A stretch of DNA of 64,000 nt from Mesocentrotus franciscanus (lineage: Eukaryota > Echinodermata > Echinoidea > Camarodonta > Strongylocentrotidae). The stretch lies in NCBI GenBank assembly GCA_037976565.1, contig CP137675.1, positions 18,153,811 through 18,217,810 on the forward strand, given 5' to 3'. Below are positions 37,001 through 42,150 of this stretch, piece after piece (position 1 is the first letter of the stretch; every line of letters starts with the position of its first letter). Below the pieces are notes generated by a model. The model did not search any database. It was not told where the DNA came from and saw only the letters and a program-made list of their open reading frames with translations. Made by a program: the position numbers and the translations under genes.

Positions 37001-39543
37001 GATAAATGCATTTCCATTGTCACACGTTTTGAATTTTCTATACTCTGGAGAGAATAAAGATAAAAAGAACAGAATTAATACGAATTTCCTGTACAGACCA
37101 GTATTCATCCTGGACTGGAAGACACATGGAGAGCATATTGCAATCATTCCCTGACTCAACAACAGACAAATCATGTTTCATCTGTTTCAATTCATCTTTA
37201 CTTCACAAACCATGATAAAAATATTTTATAAATATACCATAAATCTGATGGTATAAAAAGTTAAAAAATTGCATAGAATAAAGAAATACATACAAATATT
37301 GGTAAAAGAAGTATTGTGGGGTAAAAGAAGTATTAAGGGGTAAAACTACAATAAAAAATAGTTTGTGAGGCATATATATGTAACAAGACAAATATCTCCT
37401 ATATGCCTCTGCCCTAAATTCTGTATACGAAATAGATGGAATTATTCCTGACATATCACAATGAAACAAAAGGCCTATCTCTTGTTGTTCTTGAGATATT
37501 GCAATAGCAAGGCTAAAACCTGTAATTTCAGAAATTGACCTCTGTGATTTTTTACCTTTGATCCCAAAATCAAATCAGATCATCTTCCTACATGTATATT
37601 GATACATATTATCACCAGGTTTGAGCCTCATCTCTCTAGTGGTTCTTGAGATATTGCAATAATGAGGGAAATACCTGAAATTTCAGTAGTTGACCTCTGC
37701 AGCCTTCCACCTTTGACCCAATTACTCCAAAATTTACAGATTGTCTTCCTATGGTGATACATATTATCACTAAGTTTGAGCCTCATATCTTCAATGGTTC
37801 TTGAGATTTGGCAATAACATGACTAATAGCTGAAATTTCAGAAGTTGACCTATGTGACCTTCGACCTAGTTACTCCAAAATCTAATCAAGTCGTCTCCCT
37901 ATGGTGATACAATTTATCACCAAGTTTGAAGTTCATTTCTCAAGTGGTTCTTGAGATATCGCGTTAACAAGAAAGCGGGACCGACGTACTGTATGGACGG
38001 ACCGACGGAAGCACGGATGGACGGACAGACGGACAAGCAGAAAACATAATGGACCAAATTCACAAAGGAGGTTTAAATTTAACCCATGGTTTAAACCCTC
38101 ATTTACATAACCCATGGTTTAAAATAAGTGCAAAATAAGCGCGACACAAGTCAGAGGTCCAATATTAGACGCGCGCAAGGCAAGGTATGCTTAATTTGCG
38201 CTTATTTTAAACCATGGGTTATGTAAATGAGGGTTTAAACCATGGGTTAAATTTAAACCTCCTTTGTGAATTCGGGCCAATGCCTCCAGCACCACCTTCG
38301 GTGGGCGGAGGCATAAAAAGACCTAGAGGCCTGTGGGCAAGGTAGCCCATGTAAGAATACATGATGGTTCTTAAAAAAGAAGAACACAATTGAGGTTAAT
38401 TATAGAATTACAATTCATGTTATCTTCCTTCATATTGTTATCCTTATATTTTTATCCTAAATATTTGTCCCCCGTGCATTCAACTTTAAGTGATTGCATA
38501 TTAAATATTTCGTCAAGTCCTTGTCATATCTTGTGTTCTTTGGGTTACAAGAGGACATTACTGTAAAATGAATAAGATAGGTGATCATGCAAGCCAAGGT
38601 GAATCAGAGTGCACAATAGGATACACTTACATACATCTATCTCATGCACGACGTTTGCAAATATCAGTCTATGTTTACTTTTGCAAAGATAAATTAATGC
38701 GGTGGGAAAATTGGTATATTTAAATACAATAATTTTTTTATCAAATCCATACCATTGTAAGATTGTGTGGATCATTATGATTTAATGTGAGCAGCATTTC
38801 CCTTCCTCCAATTAGGGCGCTATTTGATTCACTCCATAGAATACGGAAACCCATTGTTCCAGGTTTAGAATACACTTTCTCCACTCCTGCAACTGCAATA
38901 ATGAACAAAAAAATATAATTATTCACTAATTTCAATCTCAACTTTAAAGAGATGTTTTGATACATACACCACAAAAAATGATTTTGTACACTTTAGATGT
39001 TGAATCTTTAAGTATTTGATTTAAGCATGTACTTGTACATGACACCATGTCGAACTGGAAAATTTTTAAATTGTTAATCACACCACAGCAGAATATAATA
39101 TGACAGCATCAGATAACAACTGTTCATTTTCAAACGACAGAAATTATTTACATTTTAGCACTCATCATTATAGGCTCAATAGCTATCAAACAATCTTAAT
39201 TTTAAAAAGAGGAAAATGCCAAATAGCTGATTAACAAGTAAAGAAGACGAGATGATCTACATGCAATTGGTCCTATCTGTCCATAGAGCACATACACATA
39301 GTTGAATACCTGTACTGGTGCGTTCTTTAGATCTCTTCAGGTACAATCTTCATGAGTGGATCTCAAGCATTATGTTTTCAGTTATAATTATTTGACCAAA
39401 GCTAAACTTCCCATGTCATGCTAAGCATAATATGTAATAAGCATCTTACCTTCTCCTGGTAGAGAAGCAATGATTGGAGTACTGGAATGACCTTGGATCA
39501 CCAAATTGGATAAAATCCATGTACAGACAATCACTAGCTCCAT
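8221..39543 (-). CDS. Semaphorin (Sema-PSI-Ig), 17 coding exons, 683 aa model
   Basis: Join on the minus strand: 39543-39450, 38886-38753, 37042-36971, 36491-36369, 34432-34294, 31941-31789, 30498-30374, 24396-24297, 22447-22384, 20988-20835, 17403-17235, 15397-15330, 13885-13698, 11920-11889, 11042-10725, 9969-9917, 8286-8221. The total is 2052 nt including the stop, and all junctions keep frame. Family: semaphorins are extracellular guidance ligands for plexins. Seen: signal peptide 1-18; Sema domain about 40-500 with CFNFIRI (104-110), VCGTNALNP (121-129), FYRELAVE (256-263), SRVARVCK (273-280), SSFQKARLSC (291-300), SAVC (341-344), VPTPRPG (378-384) and GTESG (441-445); PSI about 497-540; Ig with C561, W576, C622. 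There are no thrombospondin repeats and no clear transmembrane helix, so it resembles secreted Sema2/Sema3 types; the subclass is not resolved. Exons 16-17 (basic stretch, hydrophobic tail) are the least certain. An AG acceptor at 39565-39566, just upstream of the ATG, suggests a further 5' UTR exon. Confidence 0.88.
8364..8787. mobile_element. Foldback / inverted-repeat element
   Basis: GCAGAGCTGCCAACC near 8365 is matched by GGTTGGCAGCTCTGC near 8773. The inside is T-rich with mononucleotide runs. A basic-looking minus-strand frame (8535-8864) overlaps it and is not a gene. Confidence 0.6.
9234..9523. mobile_element. MITE, family GTTTCACAAAG, copy 1
   Basis: The left end GTGTTTCACAAAGACTAAAA and the right end TTAGTCTTTGTGAAACACCC are inverted. 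The complementarity extends inward through AAGTTGGACTTGAAC and ATGCCACT. About 290 bp. Confidence 0.8.
9917..9969 (-). CDS. Semaphorin exon 16: basic stretch (probable)
   Basis: CCTTAG acceptor and GTATGT donor bracket 53 nt that stay open only in the phase left by exon 15. It encodes KRRYRLHQNLDNENKASK. Basic C-terminal tails are known in secreted semaphorins. The exon is short and has no motif, so it could be wrong or alternative. Confidence 0.5.
10725..11042 (-). CDS. Semaphorin exon 15: Ig domain
   Basis: 106 codons with CENEKIQLYCQAQ, TLEWTKDGG and TSMECTAQMKIGGETY. The Ig cysteines are 561 and 622 and the core tryptophan is 576. Extra cysteines 552 and 569 lie nearby. CACAG acceptor, perfect GTAAGT donor; ends in phase 1. 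Confidence 0.93.
11331..11508. mobile_element. Short inverted-repeat element with internal tandem repeat
   Basis: The ends GTTTCATAAAACTTGTTAT and TTGATATCAAGTTTTATGAAAC are inverted. The centre has about five copies of AGTAGCTTATAAC. A relative lies at 30544-30698. Confidence 0.7.
11889..11920 (-). CDS. Semaphorin exon 14: 32-nt micro-exon
   Basis: Encodes GQSTCAKNPSDG across its two split codons. It supplies the last PSI cysteine (C532) and the linker to the Ig domain. TTTCCAG acceptor, GTGAGT donor. Without it exons 13 and 15 do not join in frame. Confidence 0.8.
12073..13166. mobile_element. MITE, family GTTTCACAAAG, copy 2 (split by a solo LTR)
   Basis: The left half (12073-12153) and right half (12962-13166) align to the element at 9234-9523. 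They are separated by an 808-bp insertion. Confidence 0.8.
12154..12961 (+). mobile_element. Solo LTR of an LTR retrotransposon
   Basis: It begins TGTCAGG and ends GTGACA (TG...CA, with inverted TGTCA/TGACA). It is flanked by a 5-bp direct repeat CTCTC (12149-12153 and 12962-12966) inside a MITE whose intact relative lacks it. A GC-rich core (about 12535-12770) and AATAAA-rich sequence near 12930 fit an LTR. No internal coding region is left. Confidence 0.7.
13284..13470. mobile_element. TTAA-type MITE, family C, copy 1 (intact)
   Basis: Flanked by TTAA on both sides (13280-13283, 13471-13474). The imperfect inverted ends are AGCCCCACTGCACTA and TAGTGCAGACAGGCT. A second copy at 49678-50196 carries an extra insertion. 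Confidence 0.7.
13698..13885 (-). CDS. Semaphorin exon 13: end of Sema domain and PSI
   Basis: Residues 466-527: DNKQPIVDLQLAGDSTNRHI, IAVSDNAVYRVPLHNC, then the PSI cysteines 501, 505, 509, 517, 523 and 524 around YGYCLWEGDCC. The usual RDPYCAWD is reduced to YGYCLWEG. Ends in phase 2. Confidence 0.92.
13999..14370. repeat. GATT/GGTT microsatellite
   Basis: Long degenerate run of TTGATTGATTGGTTGATTGA units with occasional GAAAGG. The open frame on the minus strand (NQPIN repeats) is only the translation of this repeat. Confidence 0.95.
14428..14500 (+). repeat. tRNA-like SINE fragment
   Basis: TGGTCTAGTGG resembles a pol III A box. Downstream, TAGATCGAGTCCC resembles a B box. The spacing is tRNA-like but there is no folded tRNA, so it is SINE-derived. 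Confidence 0.55.
15330..15397 (-). CDS. Semaphorin exon 12
   Basis: 68 nt. It completes GTESGSVLKAYYEGAEYKVY, then ELAVT, the last blade of the propeller. A TA-flanked transposon begins only 27 nt upstream of its splice acceptor (see 15425-16123). Confidence 0.88.
15425..16123. mobile_element. TA-flanked inverted-repeat element (Tc1/mariner-like MITE)
   Basis: Perfect ends CCGTAAATCTCCGTGTATAA and its complement, flanked by TA (15423-15424, 16124-16125). GGTGCGCC(T)TATACAC is repeated just inside. 699 bp with poly-T runs; the lysine- or phenylalanine-rich frames inside are noise. Confidence 0.8.
16356..17090. mobile_element. Long foldback element, mariner-like ends (CAGTGCGTCCC)
   Basis: CAGTGCGTCCCAGAAAAAAC at the left and its complement at the right, flanked by TA. 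The arms pair over roughly 260 bp. A second, inner palindrome lies around the centre (CGATCAGCCATGCA / TGCATGGCTGATCG). No transposase was seen. Confidence 0.85.
17235..17403 (-). CDS. Semaphorin exon 11
   Basis: Residues 387-442: CNNPTQDLTFIEQFPLMQKL, then SSIVVDNVTVD and LIYYVGT. It corresponds to the family's c.n......f...hplM and t.I.VD.V blocks. The GT|E junction completes GTESG with exon 12. Confidence 0.9.
17526..18776 (-). mobile_element. TTAA-type MITE, family A, copy 2 (interrupted)
   Basis: TTAA flanks at 17522-17525 and 18777-18780. It is reverse-oriented relative to copy 1. About 720 bp not present in other copies is inserted at roughly 17732-18455. Confidence 0.75.
17732..18455. 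repeat. Nested insertion with ~153-bp tandem units and a GGAC run
   Basis: Blocks containing TTTGCATAAATTACCA, TTCTGTGTAGAAGTTTAGTG and AAACCAAATCAAAATCGGT recur about every 153 bp, in two full units and a third partial one. A GGACGGACGGACGGACGGAC run follows near 18395. The boundaries are judged against the uninterrupted relative at 51177-51703. Confidence 0.65.
18781..19278. mobile_element. TTAA-type MITE, family B, copy 1
   Basis: Ends AGGTAATGCAAAGTTTTGG and CCAAAACTTTGTAATACCT. TTAA flanks; the left TTAA (18777-18780) is shared with the preceding family A element. 498 bp. A second copy is at 27958-28454. Confidence 0.8.
19650..20348. mobile_element. TTAA-type MITE, family D, copy 1
   Basis: Ends AGGAAACCTCACC and GGTGAGGTTTCCG flanked by TTAA (19646-19649, 20349-20352). 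699 bp. A diverged copy lies at 48936-49673. Confidence 0.75.
20418..20750 (-). repeat. tRNA-derived SINE
   Basis: On the minus strand, TGGTCTAGTGGTTTGA (A box) near 20735 is followed by GGTTCAAGCCCCGG (B box) near 20690. The body, with TTACCCTGGCT, is shared with the fragment at 34061-34200. Confidence 0.7.
20835..20988 (-). CDS. Semaphorin exon 10: SAVC..., FKG, VP.PRPG
   Basis: Residues 335-386: SSAVCVYRLSDIDTIFD, SSFKGPL and SEVPTPRPGLN, all standard Sema-domain landmarks. Phase 2 in, phase 0 out. Confidence 0.93.
22384..22447 (-). CDS. Semaphorin exon 9
   Basis: 64 nt, residues 314-334: QDIFVEERGLDHYIHAVFSG then V. It matches the family's VYAVF segment. A 53-nt (CT)n tract (minus-strand view) ends about 35 nt upstream of its acceptor. 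Ends in phase 2. Confidence 0.85.
22482..22534. repeat. (GA)n microsatellite
   Basis: 53 bp of uninterrupted GA. On the gene strand it is a (CT)n pyrimidine tract upstream of semaphorin exon 9. Confidence 0.98.
22905..24071. repeat. Tandem ~140-bp repeat element with GACCTTTGACCTAC units
   Basis: Units centred on GAGCTATGACCTTTGACCTA recur near 23017, 23157, 23302, 23723 and 23880. The block ends in GGACGGACGG and GGCGAGGGGAT, which mirrors ATCCCCTCGC near 22885. One unit is broken by the insertion 23366-23640. Confidence 0.8.
23366..23640 (+). mobile_element. Retroposed insertion with A-rich tail
   Basis: It interrupts the tandem array with a 6-bp duplication ATGTAC (23360-23365, 23641-23646). 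It ends in an AATTAAAAAAATT-type tail. Target duplication plus tail suggests a short retroposon; the family was not recognised. Confidence 0.6.
24297..24396 (-). CDS. Semaphorin exon 8: W..F.KARL.C
   Basis: Residues 281-313: DDAGIDRYYWSSFQKARLSC, then FIDGDFALYYNEI. The KARL.C motif is diagnostic. Ends in phase 1 at a GTAAGT donor. Confidence 0.92.
24675..25110. repeat. 82-bp minisatellite
   Basis: CTGATTGGCTAACAGATCAA starts at 24675, 24757, 24839, 24921 and 25003, with a partial copy at 25085, exactly 82 bp apart each time. Each unit also holds TTTTGATTGGTTGATGGATA. Confidence 0.95.
25845..26420. mobile_element. TTAA-flanked inverted-repeat element
   Basis: AGGGAAATCCAACCTT at the left and AAGGGTTGGATTGCCCT at the right, with TTAA outside both ends. 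576 bp, no coding potential. Confidence 0.75.
26835..27569. mobile_element. piggyBac-like non-autonomous element
   Basis: Inverted ends CCCTATCTAGC / GCTAGATAGGG flanked by TTAA (26831-26834, 27570-27573). CCC ends plus a TTAA target are piggyBac hallmarks. The host sequence without the insertion is present at 28640-28660. 735 bp, no transposase. Confidence 0.8.
27574..27800. repeat. Duplicated intronic segment (pair with 28652-28920)
   Basis: Both copies share ATGCCATCAATCAAAA, TCCTGCCATATAAGAT, TTAGATTTAAATGCCACTTA and ATACGTGCAAG in the same order and orientation. Probably an older dispersed repeat or local duplication. Confidence 0.65.
27958..28454. mobile_element. TTAA-type MITE, family B, copy 2
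   Basis: Same orientation and length as 18781-19278, with shared landmarks TTTGGATGCCCCTGTGGATG and AAAATCTCAGAATATGCAGT. Confidence 0.8.
28510..28595 (-). repeat. tRNA-like SINE fragment
   Basis: On the minus strand TGGTCTAGTGGTTTAAGCA (A box) precedes TGTGTTCGATCTCC (B box). Confidence 0.6.
29815..30245. repeat. Tandem ~130-bp repeat ending in GGACGGATGG
   Basis: Three units share AATCTTTACATGGTC, CTCAAGTTAT and TGACCTTTGAC. The array ends ACGGACGGATGGGCC, the same architecture as 22905-24071 and 37470-38050. Confidence 0.75.
30374..30498 (-). CDS. Semaphorin exon 7: YFYRE.AVE and SRVARVCK
   Basis: Residues 239-280 contain EADFVGKPLVIGDRVYYFYR, then ELAVEHVNQGKMVYSRVARV and CK. These are classic Sema-domain signatures. 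Phase 1 in, phase 0 out. Confidence 0.93.
30544..30698. mobile_element. Short inverted-repeat element (relative of 11331-11508)
   Basis: CCCGTTTCATAAAAGTTGTT at the left, complement ATGAAACAGGGCC at the right. TTATCAATAACAA is mirrored inside. Confidence 0.7.
30765..30960. repeat. Repeat with AAAGACCACCTGTCTATA units
   Basis: ACCACCTGTNTA(CA/TA)AAGACCACC recurs four to five times. The right end TATAGACAGGTTCCACTGTA is partly inverted to the left end, so this may be a short DNA transposon. Confidence 0.5.
31225..31270. repeat. Truncated retroelement-type end (AATTCAATTCAATTC)
   Basis: (TCAAT)n then CTTTATTCAAAC, resembling the reverse complement of LINE 3' ends. Comparable stretches are at 33527-33560 and 44665-44700. 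The extent is uncertain. Confidence 0.4.
31789..31941 (-). CDS. Semaphorin exon 6
   Basis: Residues 188-238: DGQLFLGVSQTHGKSETSIS, RVDVFPAG and LDTTSYFSRSVN. This matches the family pattern (dg.Ly.gt...I.R). Phase 1 in, phase 1 out; GTAAGC donor. Confidence 0.85.
32725..33320. repeat. Diverged ~200-bp tandem units
   Basis: TTCTTTGATTCTGAATTTGTA, GATGATTGATAA, TAGTAATTGTCTC and TTGTTTTGATAGC recur in order two to three times with heavy divergence. Confidence 0.55.
33981..34035. repeat. (GA)n microsatellite
   Basis: Imperfect GAGAGA run followed by a short ATATAT run. Confidence 0.95.
34050..34215. repeat. SINE-like fragment (GCTTATATAGCGC)
   Basis: GTGCTTATATAGCGCCTAAC, TCTCTAAGCGCTC and ATTACCCTGGCTTTAGC. 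The last block is shared with the SINE at 20418-20750, which shows its tRNA-like head. Confidence 0.6.
34294..34432 (-). CDS. Semaphorin exon 5
   Basis: Residues 142-187, beginning GIEGVSCPGPTGDGDCAF and ending NATSQYS (glycosylation site NATS). It corresponds to the family's G.G.CP(Y/F)DP segment, although the usual PYDP is changed to PGPT. Ends in phase 1. Confidence 0.85.
34932..35243. mobile_element. MITE, family GTTTCACAAAG, diverged copy
   Basis: GGGGGGTGTTTCACAAAGAT and its complement at the right. The inverted match continues through CTAAGTTGGACTTAAAAAT. 312 bp. Confidence 0.8.
36369..36491 (-). CDS. Semaphorin exon 4: C.NFIR and VCGTNA motifs
   Basis: 41 codons in phase 0/0. It carries DRDCFNFIRI and LLVCGTNALNPRC, the best-conserved semaphorin signature, followed by N-glycosylation site NVTR. 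TACAG acceptor, GTGAGT donor. Confidence 0.93.
36625..36860. repeat. (GTG)n/(GTA)n/(GCA)n trinucleotide array
   Basis: About 230 bp of GTG, then AGT/AGC triplets. The Val/Ser homopolymer frame is a by-product. It lies in intron 3 of the semaphorin. Confidence 0.97.
36971..37042 (-). CDS. Semaphorin exon 3
   Basis: 24 codons (77-100): YRKFKTCDNG then NAFIQCRARTTFKS, in phase 0 at both ends. Two AGs lie 2 nt apart at the acceptor (CCAGAG); only the downstream one keeps frame. The GTAAGT donor is perfect. Confidence 0.8.
37470..38320. repeat. Tandem ~165-bp repeat ending in GGACGG runs
   Basis: About four units with GTTCTTGAGATAT, TTGACCTCTG and TATTATCACCA. It ends GGACGGACAGACGGAC then GGTGGGCGGAGGCAT, and is interrupted by 38051-38278. 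Confidence 0.75.
38051..38278. mobile_element. Palindromic Harbinger-like MITE
   Basis: GGACCAAATTCACAAAGGAG and its complement ending GAATTCGGGCC. Arms of about 90 bp run through ACCATGGGTTATGTAAATGA. AAT is duplicated at both flanks (38048-38050, 38279-38281). The GG(G)CC ends and 3-bp target fit PIF/Harbinger. Confidence 0.75.
38753..38886 (-). CDS. Semaphorin exon 2: start of the Sema domain
   Basis: TTGCAG acceptor, GTATGG donor. It encodes residues 32-76, including GFRILWSESNSALIGGREML, the first propeller strand (compare family L.VGAR..L..L). The end NHNDPHNLTM contains an N-glycosylation site. Confidence 0.85.
39450..39543 (-). CDS. Semaphorin exon 1: start codon and signal peptide
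   Basis: ATG at 39543-39541. It encodes MELVIVCTWILSNLVIQG, a typical signal peptide, then HSSTPIIASLPGE, and ends in phase 1 at a GTAAG donor. This ATG was chosen because it directly precedes the hydrophobic core; the longer open frame upstream crosses a likely 5' UTR splice acceptor. Confidence 0.8.
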
Positions 39544-39729
39544 TGTTGTGTGATGCAGATACTCCTGTGGTAACAGAACAATTGAAGGGTATTCAACACA
39601 CAAATCTTTAGCCAAAACAACCCCTACCGTGGAGACCATTAAACTACTACAACAGAGACCATCTCAGAGGCAAAGAAAACATGATCAACGATGCTGTGGC
39701 TCATCTCAACTCTCAAGCAAATTCCCCTG

Positions 39730-39990
39730 CAGTATGTATTTATATACTCATTTTAAGTCGGCACCCCATTTGAACAATTTTAGATCTCCCTATCCTGCAG
39801 ATGATTCCTACATATTTTGGTTGGAATCCAGCCATGGGTTTACAAGAAGAAGAAGAAAATGTGCAATTACTGCCCCTCAGGAGCTTTGGGGGCACTGCCC
39901 ACTGGCCCCCCTTGGGGATATGTAACCCATTTGAACAATTTTAATCTCCCTTGCCTAAGGAACGATTACTACTGAGTTTTGTTAAAATCC
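39730..39990. repeat. Internally repeated intergenic segment
   Basis: ACCCATTTGAACAATTTTA(GA)TCTCCCT occurs near 39766 and near 39925, with similar downstream text. An eroded repeat; no gene was seen between 39565 and 40483. Confidence 0.45.
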
Positions 39991-40483
39991 AGCTACACAC
40001 ATACAATATACAATTAGGTCTACTTTGCCTGCAATAATGTATATTCTCATTTCTAAATTCTAGTAAATCATCTGTTAACTCTTTGAGCCTGTGTAAACTG
40101 TAAACATTAGACTAATTCCCTTTTGGGTGTTTTCTAAACATTGTGTGACATCCAAAAGCCTGAAACTTAATCGTGTCTAGGACAAAGCCAAATATTCTAG
40201 ATTTTCTAGTCTCGGTACTTCCAGTAATCAACTCGGCCAATAAAAATAAGCCACAAACAACTAGATCCACATCGTGCAACTTTGTCGTGCACACGGAAAA
40301 TCAGGACTTTTTTGTGTTCCAATGCAATACGAACCGATTTTGAGGTAGCCAATTTGTTTTTGCAGAGTTGCAATTTTTATCTTGGCGCTCATCCGCTAGC
40401 ATGGTGACCAAGAAATGCACACAATGAATAAGAAGCCTTCGCCAGGATTGACAATAGATTTTGGATTTAAACTTCCGGCGATA

Positions 40484-40996
40484 GTTCACAAGTGTGCCCA
40501 TACTCTGGCGCCAGCAGCCTACTTGTTGTACTGAGCGAGGCGGGAAGATTCGCCGACAATTCGCTCGAAGATGTCGTTGACGAAGCTGTTCATGATGATC
40601 ATGGCCCGACTGGAGATGCCGGTATCCGGATGAACCTGCTTGAGGACTTTGTAGATGTAGATTCCATAGCTTTAGCTACCCGTGACTTGCACGTGTTAGA
40701 GGGTACCCTACTAAACACAAATTTAACATACCAAAAATCAACTAAATCTTCAAAATTTGTTCAAATTATGGTCATGATTTCAAAGTCATTATCTTTCTCA
40801 CCTGTTTTGTGTCAATTTTCTTATCTTTTTGTATCTTTTTGTATACAGTATTTTTCCTAAAACAAAGACATTATAATATACACTTTCTCACAGGTTTCAC
40901 TGCAAACAGCTGCAAAATACAAGTATATACCGCGTTATATGTTGCGGGCGGGCCCGCGTAGGCTGCTGGCACCAAAGTATGGGCATACTTGTGAAC
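40484..40996. mobile_element. Inverted-repeat element containing a histone H2B fragment
   Basis: A 39-bp end at 40484-40522 (GTTCACAAGTGTGCCCATAC...) is inverted at 40958-40996 with 36 of 39 matches. Between them lies the H2B piece, then AT-rich filler. The type of element is not recognised. Confidence 0.7.
40522..40668 (-). pseudogene. Histone H2B fragment (residues ~37-85 equivalent)
   Basis: 49 codons read without interruption on the minus strand: [20 protein letters not shown], then [20 protein letters not shown] and SSRLAQYNK, followed at once by TAG (40519-40521). Full H2B is about 123-126 residues. The N-terminal tail and the C-terminal alphaC part are missing, so no nucleosomal histone can be made. 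The segment is more GC-rich than its surroundings and keeps good codons, which suggests a fairly recent capture. It ends exactly where the inverted repeat begins. Confidence 0.85.
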
Positions 40997-41099
40997 TAGC
41001 GTCATGCTTTCAAAGTATTTTTTCCAACATCAGTGAGTTGAAAACTTGAATTGATTGTATTTTAGTATTTAGCATTTAATTTTTAGGTGTCATCAATTG

Positions 41100-42150
41100 T
41101 CACTGATGTGAGTGAATTCTGGTAAGTTTTGCAGTTGAAGATCCCAAACCCCACCGCCTGTATCCTCGATGTAGCAGCTCAAAATTCCTCAGACAAGGTG
41201 TGATCATCAGAGCACAACTCTTGTGCCAAACATATCCTGTCCAAACAATACTGGTAACTATCAAAAAGGCCACAATAGCCACCTGCCACACACATACAAT
41301 AACATGGCAGAGTCACTGGAGAACCACATTTGCAAGGGAAAATGTATCCTTAAATATCACATTTTAGCGATGTAATCGGCGGTCCCGCTACCCGAATCTG
41401 AAAAATGGAATATCTTACGCGTGTCTGTAAGGAATATGGGTCCCATAATATGAGCTGTATTTCAAGTATTTTTCAGATTTAGAGTCAGATTTTTGGATCA
41501 TCGCAAGCTCAAATGTTTCTCACTGCATGTATGTTATCCTATCAGTCGGATACTATAGCGCCGTATCTCTGTATAGTTTAGATTCCAATTTCTGATCACG
41601 GCACCAGCAGGTGTAGTTTTCGGCCATGCGGGAGATTACGTGCTCTGGCCGCATGCGCTAGGGATCAGTGGGCGAACGCACGGCGCGCGCTCCCTATTGA
41701 CTTTGTACATGCGGCCAAAAACTGCCTCGCTAGGCCGAAAACTACCGCCGAAACAGTGAAAATGAAAATCAATATTGCCATGGCAGTTCATGATTTTTTT
41801 CTGGGATTCTTTTTTTGTTTGAATAATAATAGTATTGGCTTCATGATTTGAAAAAAAAAATAATAAATAGGAAGTAAAGAGTCCAAAAATAGGATTTTGC
41901 CTTAAGTGGCCGAAAACTCCCTTCTCTACTCTAGTCTAGATCTATTTCAATAATTTTGCACTTCTCTCGTGACATCTTATTCTTAATTATTTTCAATAAC
42001 GTTTATGTAAACTTTACGGAGCCGCAAGCGTTATTACATCAACTTATATTAAGCCAAACTTCATACAAACCTGAAGGAGGCAGCTGTAACATGAAGAAGA
42101 AGAGATTAAATTGCTTTCATCATCGATATGGTCTACGTGGTACTCACCAT
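41100..42150 (-). CDS. Possible two-exon micro-protein (61 aa), tentative
   Basis: The ATG at 42150-42148 lies directly against a GTGAGT donor. An acceptor (GTGTGTGGCAG) at about 41283 opens 60 more codons at 41282-41100. The product would start MVAIVAFLIVTSIVWTGYVW, an N-terminal membrane anchor, and end in a basic stretch and TGA. An unspliced start (MWQ, 41291) is equally possible. I recognise no family. The upstream 42380-42500 is CpG-rich with a TGACGT half-site. It could equally be a non-coding 5' exon region of the semaphorin or chance. Confidence 0.22.

Noticed and set aside
40492..40860. 122-residue plus-strand frame
   Set aside because: It is the antisense of the H2B fragment plus AT-rich filler.
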